Positions 8,284 to 17,681 of a stretch of DNA of 40,626 nucleotides are shown piece after piece. Source of the stretch: a bacterium (lineage in GTDB: Bacteria > Zhuqueibacterota > QNDG01 > JAFGCO01); contig JAFGCO010000021.1 in the NCBI GenBank assembly GCA_016932575.1, forward strand, positions 1-40,626. The letters are read 5' to 3'. The notes under the pieces are model-generated. The model did no database searches. It saw only the letters and a program-made list of their open reading frames with translations, and was not told the origin of the DNA. The translations under genes and the position numbers were made by a program. Position 1 is the first letter of the stretch, and each line of letters opens with the position of its first letter.

Positions 8284-11200
8284 ATGATGAAAACCAAAGA
8301 GAAATGCTTTCCGAAGACTATCTGGAAAATATTAACCGTTTTCATTTTCCTCATCATCATCACAAATCACCTCCTTGCACAGGGACTCATCCCCAATCCC
8401 ATTCGCGCGGTGGTTTCTGAAGAACTCGAAGAACCGTGGGAAATTATCGAAGACGGCGGATTCGAATTCGGAGAGCATCATATCCAATTGTTTTCTCCTT
8501 ACGAACCGACTCCCTCGGTGATACCGGTTGCTGAGCGCATCCAGGAAGATGCACATACCGGAATATGGTCCTATCGAATTGACAACACGGGCCCTGATTC
8601 AGCCGAATTTTCTGTCTGGATCAATCCGGACAAAGCGGAAGATGTGACATTCTCCTGCTGGGTAAAATCATATTCTGAAGATGACGCCAGGATTTATCCT
8701 TTTATTCTATTTGAAACCACCCGATCTGTGTATGGTCCTGTTATGGGTGACTTTTACACAGCCGGTGATTCCTGGAAACGCATTTCCCTGACCGCCAGTA
8801 CCACACATGGATTCCGGTTTGCTCATGCCGGTGTCAAAGTGCCACCCGGTCGCGTTTTGCTGATTGACGATGTGTCGGTTACTGTACCGGTCTGGAAACA
8901 GCCGGCACCGACCGGAACCGTGATTGGCGGGGTCAGTGTTCCTGCTTCCCCCATAGCGCCAGTTCAAATTTGCTTCAGCATTCACATCGAAGATCCGCAG
9001 AATCTGATTAGGGATGAATCCTTTTTTTGGGAAAAAACCACTATATTCCTTAAGCTGGCCGCGCTGTTTCACGCGCACGGCGGATATCTGAATATTCAGC
9101 CCGAACTGGAATGGGCGCTTGCATCGGAACAATACGCGCCGGATACATTCAGTAATCTTGCCTCTGATTACAATGCGACATTTTCCACCCATACACATGG
9201 CCCGGTGTGCAAGGATCCGAATGGCGTGCCCTATGGTTCGGCATTCTGTCAGTCCCATCCGGAGTATGACCGGAACATCACGGAACAGAATATTGCTGAT
9301 TATATTCAGATCCGAAGAGAAAAATTCGAATCGCTGTCCGGCATATCTGTGATGGATCACAATGGGAATTTCGACATGGTGCATAAAAACCGGCTGCATT
9401 CAGCAGGTGTCCGGACGCTGTCGGTTTTTAAAAGTAAATACACACAGAAAACCTACGATTACCTGATTACCAATCCCTGGCGTCCATCCGACGGGGACGC
9501 ACTGGCAGACTTGAATGCTTTTCTGATCCATAATCCGAACAACGACCTGATTTATATACCTGGTGTGGGATCCAATATGACCAAACGGCATGAACGGGTC
9601 AATCTCAAGGTCCGCCGCTTTGCCGGGCAGTTTATCAGACATGCGGATCCGAAGCGGGTGAACGCCATGAATCTGGTGCTGCATGTGGATGCTTTTCTTC
9701 CCGATGACCCGGATGATGATCACGATTATATTGTTGTGGAGGGCAGCGGTGATCCGCTGATCACGTATAGTGACGCCTTTGTGCAGCATTTACAATGCTG
9801 GGACGATATGCTCGCCCAGACCATTGATCCTCTCGTTCAGGCGGGATATCTGCAATGGGCCACTCATGCGGAGATTGCGGAGGATTTCATCGCCTGGGAG
9901 GCAGAGCAGGCGGCACCCGACAGCATACTGACGCATGTCCCCTCCCCGGCCGGCGGAGAATCCGGCATCGCCGTTCTGATCCGCCTGCCGGATCATGGCC
10001 GGTTTGGCGGACACGCCCCGGTAGTCGTTCATGTACCCGGCGGATTCAATGGCGAAGGCATGAGCAGCGACAGGGAAGATCTGACAAAACAGGGATTTGT
10101 CGTACTCTTTTTCAATTTCCCGGGCAGCGGCCGTCAGGATGCCCTGAGCGGGGGTGTCTATGACCAGCGAGGTCCGCTTTCTGTGGAAGCGCTCAGGGAT
10201 GTGATCCGTTTCGCGATGGGTCAGATCGTGGATATGGACGGGAATTCGCTGTCATCCCTGACCGGTTCTGTAATCCCCCTCGAGGATAACGTGGGGCTGA
10301 TTGGATGGTCCAACGGTGGCAATGCCACTCTGTCCGCAGCCGGAAAATATGCAGAGGCCTTGTCTGACCTGGCCTGGATTGTCAACTGGGAATCCCCGGT
10401 CGGAGACGGCATGCCCACCTGCGAGGCAGGGGCCAAAGGCGGCGTTTCCAGAGGAAATCCTGAGACCAATCCGGCTTATGATCCGGATACGGGAGTGTGG
10501 GACATGGCTGTTCTACAATACGACCCGGCAGTCAATATCAATCAGCATCATTCCAGCAATATTGACCAGGAAATGCCGGGCGGATTTTATTTCGATATGA
10601 ACAGCAACGGAGCCATTGACGAAAATGTGGATTATGTACCGTCTCCCATCACCATGGTTAGTGATAACACATTAAAAGCATTCTACTCTGAACGAATCAC
10701 GAACTGGGCCTGGAATCAGGGCCTGTTCCCTGCCAATCCTCCTGACCATCTGACTGCTCCTGAAGCATGTGCGGATTTCTGGGAAGTCCGTAACGGGGAG
10801 AACTGGTTTGACCCGGTCGGAATGCATCTGCCTGACCTGCTGTTTATGGTGGTCGCTTCGGAAGAAGACCACGCACAGAGCGCCATTGATCACCCGCATG
10901 TGCTGATTCAGTATCAGGGCATGCTGAACAGCGGCATTGCCCTGTCCCGCCTGAATCCTGACCGCGCATATATCGAGAGCCTGTCGGGCATTTCTCCCAA
11001 ATCCTGCGTGGACAATGAAGCAGGTGCAATATTCGATCATATGAGCATCCGAACAGCCGTGCAACCTGCAGATATTCGGGGATTGAATACGCAGATTGCC
11101 GTTACGGCAGGATGCTGCGAACTGGCGGACCGCGTCTATTATCAGGTTCTTTCACCACAACTGAAAGAAGTGATTACAGGGCCTGTGTCTGTGGAATCTG

Positions 11201-11481
11201 AAAACACCGCTCCGGAAGATTTTGCCTTATCCTGTTATCCCAATCCCTTCAATCCGGGCACAACTGTCCGGTTCCGCCTGCCCTATAAGCAAAAAGTATG
11301 TCTCTGTGTATTCGACATGCGGGGGCGTGAAGTGGCTGTGCTGCATGAAAAACGGCAGGAAGCCGGTGAGCATACCGTGTTCTGGAACGCCGAGGCCGAA
11401 GGGGTGGGTTCAGGTGTCTACCTGATTCGTCTCAGAGCATCCGGTATAGAGAAAACAAGGAAGGCGTTGTATGTAAAATGA
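8284..11481 (+). CDS. Secreted multidomain enzyme: deacetylase-like + alpha/beta hydrolase + T9SS tail
   Basis: A 1065-residue exported protein. Seen: signal peptide (1-33, ends LLAQG); a jelly-roll, carbohydrate-binding-like region (about 45-190, GIWSYRIDNTGPDSAEFSVW); and a region (about 225-555) resembling the polysaccharide-deacetylase fold, with IHIEDPQ near 233 and a THTH motif near 303. An alpha/beta-hydrolase region follows (about 565-960), with VVVHVPGGFNGEG, nucleophile elbow GWSNGG (S676) and candidate Asp/His partners in SEEDHAQSAIDHPH (about 860-873). A sorting domain starts at YPNPFNPG (985-1065). Inference: a polymer-degrading deacylase/esterase delivered by T9SS. The substrate is unknown and the deacetylase-like assignment is moderate. 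Start: GGGAG lies 5 bases before the ATG at 8284; a second ATG follows at 8287. Confidence 0.85.
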   Translation: MMKTKEKCFPKTIWKILTVFIFLIIITNHLLAQGLIPNPIRAVVSEELEEPWEIIEDGGFEFGEHHIQLFSPYEPTPSVIPVAERIQEDAHTGIWSYRIDNTGPDSAEFSVWINPDKAEDVTFSCWVKSYSEDDARIYPFILFETTRSVYGPVMGDFYTAGDSWKRISLTASTTHGFRFAHAGVKVPPGRVLLIDDVSVTVPVWKQPAPTGTVIGGVSVPASPIAPVQICFSIHIEDPQNLIRDESFFWEKTTIFLKLAALFHAHGGYLNIQPELEWALASEQYAPDTFSNLASDYNATFSTHTHGPVCKDPNGVPYGSAFCQSHPEYDRNITEQNIADYIQIRREKFESLSGISVMDHNGNFDMVHKNRLHSAGVRTLSVFKSKYTQKTYDYLITNPWRPSDGDALADLNAFLIHNPNNDLIYIPGVGSNMTKRHERVNLKVRRFAGQFIRHADPKRVNAMNLVLHVDAFLPDDPDDDHDYIVVEGSGDPLITYSDAFVQHLQCWDDMLAQTIDPLVQAGYLQWATHAEIAEDFIAWEAEQAAPDSILTHVPSPAGGESGIAVLIRLPDHGRFGGHAPVVVHVPGGFNGEGMSSDREDLTKQGFVVLFFNFPGSGRQDALSGGVYDQRGPLSVEALRDVIRFAMGQIVDMDGNSLSSLTGSVIPLEDNVGLIGWSNGGNATLSAAGKYAEALSDLAWIVNWESPVGDGMPTCEAGAKGGVSRGNPETNPAYDPDTGVWDMAVLQYDPAVNINQHHSSNIDQEMPGGFYFDMNSNGAIDENVDYVPSPITMVSDNTLKAFYSERITNWAWNQGLFPANPPDHLTAPEACADFWEVRNGENWFDPVGMHLPDLLFMVVASEEDHAQSAIDHPHVLIQYQGMLNSGIALSRLNPDRAYIESLSGISPKSCVDNEAGAIFDHMSIRTAVQPADIRGLNTQIAVTAGCCELADRVYYQVLSPQLKEVITGPVSVESENTAPEDFALSCYPNPFNPGTTVRFRLPYKQKVCLCVFDMRGREVAVLHEKRQEAGEHTVFWNAEAEGVGSGVYLIRLRASGIEKTRKALYVK

Positions 11482-11566
11482 TTTATTCCGGATGCATCTG
11501 TTATACAGATGGGATACCAGGGTTGTGAAAACTGACTGACATTCACCCGACCCTCTCCACTCCTGG

Positions 11567-11586
11567 ATTCCCGCGTACGCGGGAAT
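11567..11586. repeat. Perfect 20-bp palindrome of the ATTCCC-N8-GGGAAT type
   Basis: ATTCCCGCGTACGCGGGAAT is its own reverse complement. The outer blocks match the architecture of the neisserial dRS3 repeat (ATTCCC, eight bases, GGGAAT). Similar palindromes are scattered in many environmental genomes, so common ancestry with dRS3 is not implied. Confidence 0.7.
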
Positions 11587-11707
11587 GATAAATAAGGAAT
11601 GGACTTATTTTTCAACTGGAATGCCCGGAATCAAATCCTATATTTGATCACCCGGCAGAAGTCCAATTCAGTTTCATGAGGGTCATATCACCAAAGCCAT
11701 CAAAAAA

Positions 11708-11732
11708 AGCCGGTCATCAAAACCGGCTTTTT
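11708..11732 (+). terminator. Intrinsic terminator, bidirectional in form
   Basis: The stem AGCCGGT/ACCGGCT has a seven-base loop, with a T run on the plus side and a matching A run on the other. It lies about 230 bases past the stop of the large secreted enzyme and could also act on minus-strand transcripts leaving the M3 peptidase gene. Confidence 0.65.
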
Positions 11733-11809
11733 CCATGCGCTTTCAGCCTTCAGCTGTCAGCATTCAGGAGATAGTGTCCCTTACACATATACCCTATAAC
11801 TTATACCTC

Positions 11810-12160
11810 ATACACTTTTTTTTTGATCTTCTTGTCTCTTGCTTCTCGTTTCTTATCTCATGGGACTCAAAAGCGTAATGACTTATAAACGGGCTTTGTT
11901 TTTAATCATTATTCTATTTACTTGATTATCGTCTTTTTTCTCTCAGTTTCTCCTTAACTCCCGTTCTCCGTTTTTATCTCCCGACCGCAGACGGTTGACA
12001 GATGACCGTTAATTGTTTCATACGATATAAAATCATTTTTACCTTTGCGCCCTTTGCGTCTTTGCGGTTTTTACTTTTGTCTTTTTTGTTTCTTGATTCT
12101 TGATTCTTGTTTCTTGTGACTCCATGACTCTAAGACCCAACGACTCTGTGACTCGACTCT
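11810..12160. repeat. Second block of short-period phrase repeats
   Basis: Seen: CCTTTGCGCCCTTTGCGTCT with a nine-base period at 12042-12067, TTCTTGA units at 12090-12116, and eight-base units (ACTCCATG, ACTCTAAG, ACCCAACG, ACTCTGTG) at 12119-12160. The last two classes also occur at 8053-8142. The nine-base class resembles the core of the contig-end inverted repeats. Confidence 0.65.
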
Positions 12161-12175
12161 ACAACCCATTCAGCT

Positions 12176-14275
12176 CTAATTCAGCCCCCGGTTCTCCAGA
12201 AGGGCATCGATGGCCGGCGGCTCTCCGCGGAACTTCTGGTACAATACCATGGGATCCTCCGTATGGCCGGCTTCATAAACGTGTTTGCGGAGCGCCGATG
12301 CCAGAGTGGGATCAAACAAATCCCCGGTATTCTTGAATGCCTGAAACGCATCCGCATCCAGCACTTCCGACCAGATGTAACTGTAATACCCGGCGGAGTA
12401 TCCCCAGCTGAAAATATGGTTGAAGTAAGGGCTTCTGTATCTGACTATAATTTCGGGAATTAAGCCGATTTTATTCAGCGACGCTTCTTCAAAGGCAATC
12501 ACATCCTGTTCCTCAGGCTCTGTGAGCGTATGCCAGTCCATATCCAGAAATGCCGCGGCCAGATATTCGACGGTTTCAAAACCCTGATTGAACAATTTGG
12601 CATTCCGGATCTTTTCAACCAGATCGTCAGGAATCGGTTCGCCTGTCTCGTAATGCCGGGCATAAGATTTCATGATTTCAGGCTCCAGCCCCCAGTTTTC
12701 CATAACCTGGGATGGAAATTCCACAAAATCCCTGGGCACGTTTGTCCCGGACAAAGAAGGATATGTGCACTGGCTCAGAAGACCATGCAAGGCATGGCCG
12801 AATTCATGAAACAGGGTTTCAACCTCTTCCAGGCTTAAAAGCGCGGGTTTCTCTGCCGTGGGTTTTGTAAAATTGCCCACATTGACAATAACAGGCCGGA
12901 TATCTTCACCATCCTTGATATACTGCCCCCGGTAATTGCTCATCCATGCGCCGCCCCGCTTGCTGGCACGCGGAAAATAATCCGTATAGAGAATACCGAC
13001 ATGCGACCCGTCCGCATCTTTCACTTCGAAAGTCACGACATCCGGATGATAGAGGGGAATATCCTCCCGCTTTACGAATTGCAGCCCCCACAACCGGTTC
13101 GCCACATCGAATGCGCCCTGGCGGACATGTTCCAGCTGAAAATAGGGCCGAAGCATTTCTTCGTCGAGATCGTATTTGGCCTTTTTAACTTTCTCTGCAT
13201 AATACCACCAGTCCCAGGGCTCAAGCTCGAAGTTGTTGCCTTCCTCATCGATCATTGCCTGCAGGTCTTCAGCTTCAGCCTTGGCCCGTTTCAGGGCCGG
13301 CTTCCAGAGTTGATTCAGAAGTTTATATACATTTCCGGGTTCTTTGGCCATATTTTCTTCCAGTACAAAACGGGCGTGGGTGTCGTATCCCAGAAGCCGG
13401 GCTTTTTTGACCCGAAGCGCTGCGATTCGTGACAGTATATCCTTATTGTCGAGTTCATCGCCATGATCGCCTTTCATAATATAGGCTTTGAACATTTTTT
13501 CCCGAAGATCCCGCCTCTCCGAGAATTGAAGAAACGGAATCAGACTGGGTTTTTGAATCGTAAACACCCATTTATCATGATGGCCCCGTTCTTCCGCTGC
13601 CTCCGCAGCCGCGGAAATCGAGGCACCGGGCAGTCCCGCCAGATCCGCTTCATTGTCGATCACCAGTTCGAATGCATTGGTCTCTTTCAATACATTTTCG
13701 CTGAATCGCACGGACAGAAGAGAAAGCTCTTCATTGATTTTCCGCAAAACCGTCTTGTCTTCTTCGTTCAAATTGGCACCGTTACGGACAAATGCCTTAT
13801 ACCATTCATCCAGTAATTTTAGCTGCTCGGAAGACAAATTCAATTCACCTTTCTTATCCCATACCTTTTGAATTCTGTCGAACAGCGCTGCATTGAGCAG
13901 AATGTCATCTCGATGTGCGGACAGTACGGGCGCCATTTCTTTTGAGAGTGCCTGCAGTGCGTCACTGGTCAGTGCATCGTTCATATTCTCAAATACATAC
14001 TCGACCCGGGACAGAGGCAAATCACTGTATTCCAGCGCCTCAAGGGTATTCTCAAAGCTGGGCTCCTCTGCATGATTGACGATTGCCTCAATGGCTTTCT
14101 TTTGAAGAGCCATCCCCTTTTTCAAGGCGGGTTTGTAATGTTTAAGTTTGATTTGATCAAAGGGGGGTGTGCCGAATGGCGTGTTCCATTCCGTGTCAAT
14201 AGGATTTGGCTGTGAGGCTGTACAGGCCCACATCATAAGACACAAAATGCATGAAAGGGCAGACAGGATCTTCAT
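12176..14275 (-). CDS. dcp: M3-family oligopeptidase (peptidyl-dipeptidase), lipoprotein
   Basis: Zinc metallopeptidase of the thimet oligopeptidase/Dcp family, cleaving dipeptides or short peptides. The 699 residues match the family size. Seen: a lipoprotein signal peptide with lipobox MWAC (Cys18); the long helical N-domain (NTLEALEYSDLPLSRVEYVFENMNDA...); and the catalytic HEFGH at 490-494, followed by the distal Glu region NVPRDFVEFPSQVMENW. A C-terminal motif YIWSEVLDADAFQAF is typical of M3. The family is often cytoplasmic; the lipobox here predicts an envelope-anchored periplasmic form that would recycle peptides. GGAG precedes the ATG by about eight bases. Its transcription is separated from the upstream T9SS gene by a strong terminator. 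Confidence 0.93.
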   Translation of the reverse strand: MKILSALSCILCLMMWACTASQPNPIDTEWNTPFGTPPFDQIKLKHYKPALKKGMALQKKAIEAIVNHAEEPSFENTLEALEYSDLPLSRVEYVFENMNDALTSDALQALSKEMAPVLSAHRDDILLNAALFDRIQKVWDKKGELNLSSEQLKLLDEWYKAFVRNGANLNEEDKTVLRKINEELSLLSVRFSENVLKETNAFELVIDNEADLAGLPGASISAAAEAAEERGHHDKWVFTIQKPSLIPFLQFSERRDLREKMFKAYIMKGDHGDELDNKDILSRIAALRVKKARLLGYDTHARFVLEENMAKEPGNVYKLLNQLWKPALKRAKAEAEDLQAMIDEEGNNFELEPWDWWYYAEKVKKAKYDLDEEMLRPYFQLEHVRQGAFDVANRLWGLQFVKREDIPLYHPDVVTFEVKDADGSHVGILYTDYFPRASKRGGAWMSNYRGQYIKDGEDIRPVIVNVGNFTKPTAEKPALLSLEEVETLFHEFGHALHGLLSQCTYPSLSGTNVPRDFVEFPSQVMENWGLEPEIMKSYARHYETGEPIPDDLVEKIRNAKLFNQGFETVEYLAAAFLDMDWHTLTEPEEQDVIAFEEASLNKIGLIPEIIVRYRSPYFNHIFSWGYSAGYYSYIWSEVLDADAFQAFKNTGDLFDPTLASALRKHVYEAGHTEDPMVLYQKFRGEPPAIDALLENRGLN

Positions 14276-14341
14276 GGATAAATCTCCTTAAATAATGATG
14301 AATTCTTTATGAGTTTACAAAAACCGCCGGATAAAAGCAAC

Positions 14342-14368
14342 AAAAAAGCCGCTCAAACATCGAGCGGC
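14342..14368 (-). terminator. Strong intrinsic terminator after the T9SS cargo gene
   Basis: On the minus strand GCCGCTC pairs with GAGCGGC around a seven-base loop and is followed by six Ts. It lies about 120 bases past the stop of the 374-codon cargo gene and before the M3 peptidase gene, so it separates the two units. Confidence 0.85.
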
Positions 14369-14487
14369 GGTATTGATAACTCTTACATCCGGCATTTGAT
14401 ATCAAATATTTCATTCATCCTGTATAAAAAACGATCAATCTCTTATCTCGAATCAACCCCTCAGAAATCTGAATGAAACATAAGGGT

Positions 14488-15615
14488 TTATTTAACAAAC
14501 ATCACCTTCTCTGTCTTGTTTACGGATCCGGCATTGAGAACCAGTATATAGACGCCATTGGGTACAGATTGCCCTTTGCGATTCTTTCCATTCCAATATT
14601 GCACATAATTGCCTGCATCCAGATACTGATTGATAATAATGTCATCAACGGTTTGTCCCAGAATATCCACGACACGGAGTGTCACCTGACACCCTTCGGC
14701 AAGCTGATATCGAATCTTTGTATTCGGATTAAAGGGATTCGGCACTGCGGGAAGCAATTCAGTGGCATTTGGAATCACATGCTCTGTCACCGTTATATCA
14801 ACGACCTCTTTCACAGTAATATTTCCATTAAAATCCACATCGGAGAGACGATAAATATATGTATCTCCGTCAAATACATGTGTATCCGTAAACACATATT
14901 CCGTACGGCCTGACGTGTTGCCCTGCCCTTTCAATTCATTGTTATTTTCGTAGCTGGCAATGGTGATCCAGTCCGCTTCACCTTTACGCTGCCTTTCAAG
15001 AATGAAACCCAGGTTATCGGTTTCACTCTCTGTGGCCCAGGAGATCTTTACACCTGTCTCTTCGATTACAGCACTTAAAGTATTCAACTCCACAGGCAAC
15101 GACACATCGGAACCGGCGAGGATTCCACGGCCCTGTACATCCTCGTAGGCGAATTCATGCACATCGAATGTATAATTGCTGTGCACGGATATCTTGACCC
15201 ATCCGTAATAAGGAGTCGAGCTGATCAAAAATTCTACGCCAAGAAACTTGTTGCTGACACCCAGCCAAGGACCGCCCCCATTCCAGGCAAGGGCCGATCC
15301 GATAAAATTCATCCCCGGACCGATCAATGCGCCGGAGTTTAAAACCGATGCAAAATTACGTGTCCCGGCATACCCGATCGGATCTCCGTCATCCCATACA
15401 ATGAGATGATTACTAGTAGAAAGTGAAATCGATAAATCTCGATCCACACCATCAAAATCAATTCCATAATGCGTTTGATTGGTGACATTCGGTGTAGATT
15501 TGTGCACAGCTCCCTTGAGTAAAGATGAAGATGCACCAGCCAGGATAATTCCCGCAACCGTAGAATACTCCAAAATCCGTTTTTCCAGATCCGACTTCCC
15601 TGCATCAGTATTCAT
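14488..15615 (-). CDS. T9SS-type secreted protein with an N-terminal YSTVAG leader
   Basis: A 375-residue cargo-like protein with no enzymatic motif. The N-terminus (EKRILEYSTVAGIILAGASSSLL) is an atypical leader: a hydrophobic stretch after about 15 polar residues. The middle (YGIDFDGVDRDLSISL..., YYGWVKISVHSNYTFDVHEFAYED) resembles Bacteroidota surface proteins that share a Y-S-x-x-A-G leader. A fibronectin-III-like domain follows (about 185-275, VELNTLSAVIEETGVKISWATESETDNLGFILER). The end is a clear type A sorting domain from PNPFNPN (about 292) to VMFVK. GGAG lies nine bases upstream of the ATG. A terminator follows downstream. The likely location is the cell surface or medium; the function is unknown. 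Confidence 0.85.
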   Translation of the reverse strand: MNTDAGKSDLEKRILEYSTVAGIILAGASSSLLKGAVHKSTPNVTNQTHYGIDFDGVDRDLSISLSTSNHLIVWDDGDPIGYAGTRNFASVLNSGALIGPGMNFIGSALAWNGGGPWLGVSNKFLGVEFLISSTPYYGWVKISVHSNYTFDVHEFAYEDVQGRGILAGSDVSLPVELNTLSAVIEETGVKISWATESETDNLGFILERQRKGEADWITIASYENNNELKGQGNTSGRTEYVFTDTHVFDGDTYIYRLSDVDFNGNITVKEVVDITVTEHVIPNATELLPAVPNPFNPNTKIRYQLAEGCQVTLRVVDILGQTVDDIIINQYLDAGNYVQYWNGKNRKGQSVPNGVYILVLNAGSVNKTEKVMFVK

Positions 15616-15689
15616 GACTCAACACTCCTCTTTGAAGGAATCAATATATTTCATTGTATCCTAATTATTTTAAAAAATCAAGGCATAAA

Positions 15690-17681
15690 TTATTTTTTAT
15701 TCAGCTTATCGAGGATCAATTGATGCCGTGCTGCGTTTTCAGGCTGTCTTAATTTTCTCAAGTAGAGATGAACAAGCATGCGATGCACTCTCGCGTACCC
15801 GGGCGCCATCATTGCGCAGACTTCCAGAGCTTCAATCGCCCGATCATAACGATTCAGTTTGGCCAGGGCCATTCCCAGATGATAATGCGCCAAAGGAAAG
15901 TGATGGAGCAAACCCACTGCATTCAGCGCGTACGATGCGGCTTTTTCATATTGATGCTGGCGCAGATAAACCTGGGCAAAACCGTCATGGGCAATATGGC
16001 TGTCAGGATCAATTTCCAGTGCTCTGAAGTAGGCGCGCTCAGCATCCTCAAAGAGACCCATACGCATATAGGCCTGTCCGATATGCTGATGCAGGGTCGG
16101 CATCCGCGGTTCGGCCTTTTCCGCCTTTTGGAGCAACTCAAGTGCCTTCGCAAACTGTTTCTCAGCCAGGGAGAGTGATCCCAGAAGCAGATCAAACTGA
16201 GGATGATGTTTCTTTTCCTTGTTGATGAAATGCTCGATGACGCGCCGGCTGTCTGCAGTTCGTCCGAGGGATTCATAACATTTGGCCAGATGATAGACGT
16301 ACCGAATTTGATCCGAATGCTTTTCAACCAGTGCCTCCAGAATGGGAAGAGCCTCATGAGGCAAATTTTTATTCATATACACCCTGGCCAGGTAGAATTT
16401 CGATTCATTGATCGTCCGGTCAATGGCCTTCTGAATATCTTTTTCCGGTTTATCCATGTAGCCAAGTGCGATGAGCTGGTTCATGGCCTCCTGTTCGGCA
16501 TAAGGATCCTGCTGTAATTCAGTACTGAGCATGCCGCACTCACCTTTGATCTCCTCCCAGCTTTGAATCGTTTCCGGTATAAAAGGTTTTTCAAAAGACT
16601 GTATCAGTGGTTTGCCGTCCATATCCTGTCCGATGGGCAATCCAAACAAAGTGAGAATTGTAGGCGTGATATCCAGAAGACGCGCACCATAGATGCGTTC
16701 ATCGTGTCGCACATGCGGTCCGCTCATACAGAAAATACCATAGGACCGATGCTGCCAGGCCGGACCTGCAGGTTCCCTGGGGATTCCCCGGGGACGAAGA
16801 TGATCTGAATGGAACCCGTGATCCGAAACCAGAATCACGGTCGCATCTTTCCCGGCCAGTTCGAGCAACCGGCTGAGCATCATATCGTGATACAGATACG
16901 CGCCGGTGACAACCCCCTTATAAATGTGGAACATTTCTTCGGGAACATGCGGCATTCTCGGCGGATGATAATTCATAAATCCATGGCAGAAATGATCAAT
17001 GGCATCATAATAAACCGCCATGAAATCCCAGGGTTCATTTTCCAGAATCCAGGTGGCTGCCATGTGAACGGTCGAGCAATCCGCAATCGCTCTGATTAAC
17101 GATTCCAGTTTTTTATCTTTTTCCTGATTCACCTTGGCGGCTTCAGGCACAAAAGGCAGAATGTGGGCCGCAGTCAGTTCAGATGGATGTATTCGCAATT
17201 CATCAAATATCTTTTCCTTTGTATCTGGATATACGGTTCCCGGACGCATGGGCCATGGCTTATCAATAGGCGCATGGGCCCGCTGATAAAAATTCGAGAT
17301 GCAAATACCATTGATGGGTTCTGCGGGATGACTGGGCCACCACCCAACGACATGCGTTTTGAATTCCTGTTGTGTGAGAATATTCCAAACCGCCTTCACC
17401 TTACGAGAAGAGGCCATGACCGGACGGATGCCTCCTTTCTGCGGTGCAGGTTCTGTAAAGTTCAGTATGCCGTGCTTATCTGCATGCATCCCTGTTGCGA
17501 TGGATGTCCACAGCATGGGTGAAATCGGCGGATCCAGCGTAGCGATATTTCCCATAACGCCCCTGTTCACAATGCTTTCCAGCGCAGGCATTCTTCCGCT
17601 GTCCAGGAGGGGATTGATGATTCTCCAATCCGCGCCATCCCACCCGACAAGAAGCACCTTTTTAGCCATACGCTCACCCAT
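15690..17681 (-). CDS. Type I phosphodiesterase/nucleotide pyrophosphatase family protein with C-terminal TPRs
   Basis: Alkaline-phosphatase-superfamily hydrolase of 663 residues. Seen: metal aspartate D15 in KVLLVGWDGADW; the nucleophile region PPISPMLWTSIATG (S54 sits where Thr/Ser nucleophiles lie) followed by H70 in DKHGI; YYDAIDHFCHG; VSDHGFHSDH; and about six tetratricopeptide repeats from roughly residue 415 to the end. No signal peptide is seen. The ATG at 17681 was chosen because AGGA lies eight bases before it and it overlaps the stop of the preceding micro-protein gene by eight bases (ATGGGTGA). Longer in-frame starts would run through that gene. The family hydrolyses phosphodiesters or phosphonates; the TPR part suggests recruitment to a partner. 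The substrate is unknown. Confidence 0.88.
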   Translation of the reverse strand: MGERMAKKVLLVGWDGADWRIINPLLDSGRMPALESIVNRGVMGNIATLDPPISPMLWTSIATGMHADKHGILNFTEPAPQKGGIRPVMASSRKVKAVWNILTQQEFKTHVVGWWPSHPAEPINGICISNFYQRAHAPIDKPWPMRPGTVYPDTKEKIFDELRIHPSELTAAHILPFVPEAAKVNQEKDKKLESLIRAIADCSTVHMAATWILENEPWDFMAVYYDAIDHFCHGFMNYHPPRMPHVPEEMFHIYKGVVTGAYLYHDMMLSRLLELAGKDATVILVSDHGFHSDHLRPRGIPREPAGPAWQHRSYGIFCMSGPHVRHDERIYGARLLDITPTILTLFGLPIGQDMDGKPLIQSFEKPFIPETIQSWEEIKGECGMLSTELQQDPYAEQEAMNQLIALGYMDKPEKDIQKAIDRTINESKFYLARVYMNKNLPHEALPILEALVEKHSDQIRYVYHLAKCYESLGRTADSRRVIEHFINKEKKHHPQFDLLLGSLSLAEKQFAKALELLQKAEKAEPRMPTLHQHIGQAYMRMGLFEDAERAYFRALEIDPDSHIAHDGFAQVYLRQHQYEKAASYALNAVGLLHHFPLAHYHLGMALAKLNRYDRAIEALEVCAMMAPGYARVHRMLVHLYLRKLRQPENAARHQLILDKLNKK

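Larger units (their letters stand above)
11482..12175. other. Repeat-dense spacer, no gene
   Basis: Nearly 700 bases with no supported gene between two convergent genes. It holds a perfect 20-base palindrome (11567-11586), an intrinsic terminator (11708-11732), a CAG-rich phrase (TTCAGCCTTCAGCTGTCAGC, about 11742-11761), then pyrimidine-rich phrase repeats (11810-12160). Confidence 0.65.

Noticed and set aside
8107-12160. CRISPR arrays in the two repeat-rich spacers
   Set aside because: The period is 7-9 bases with degenerate units and no unique spacers; there are no cas genes.
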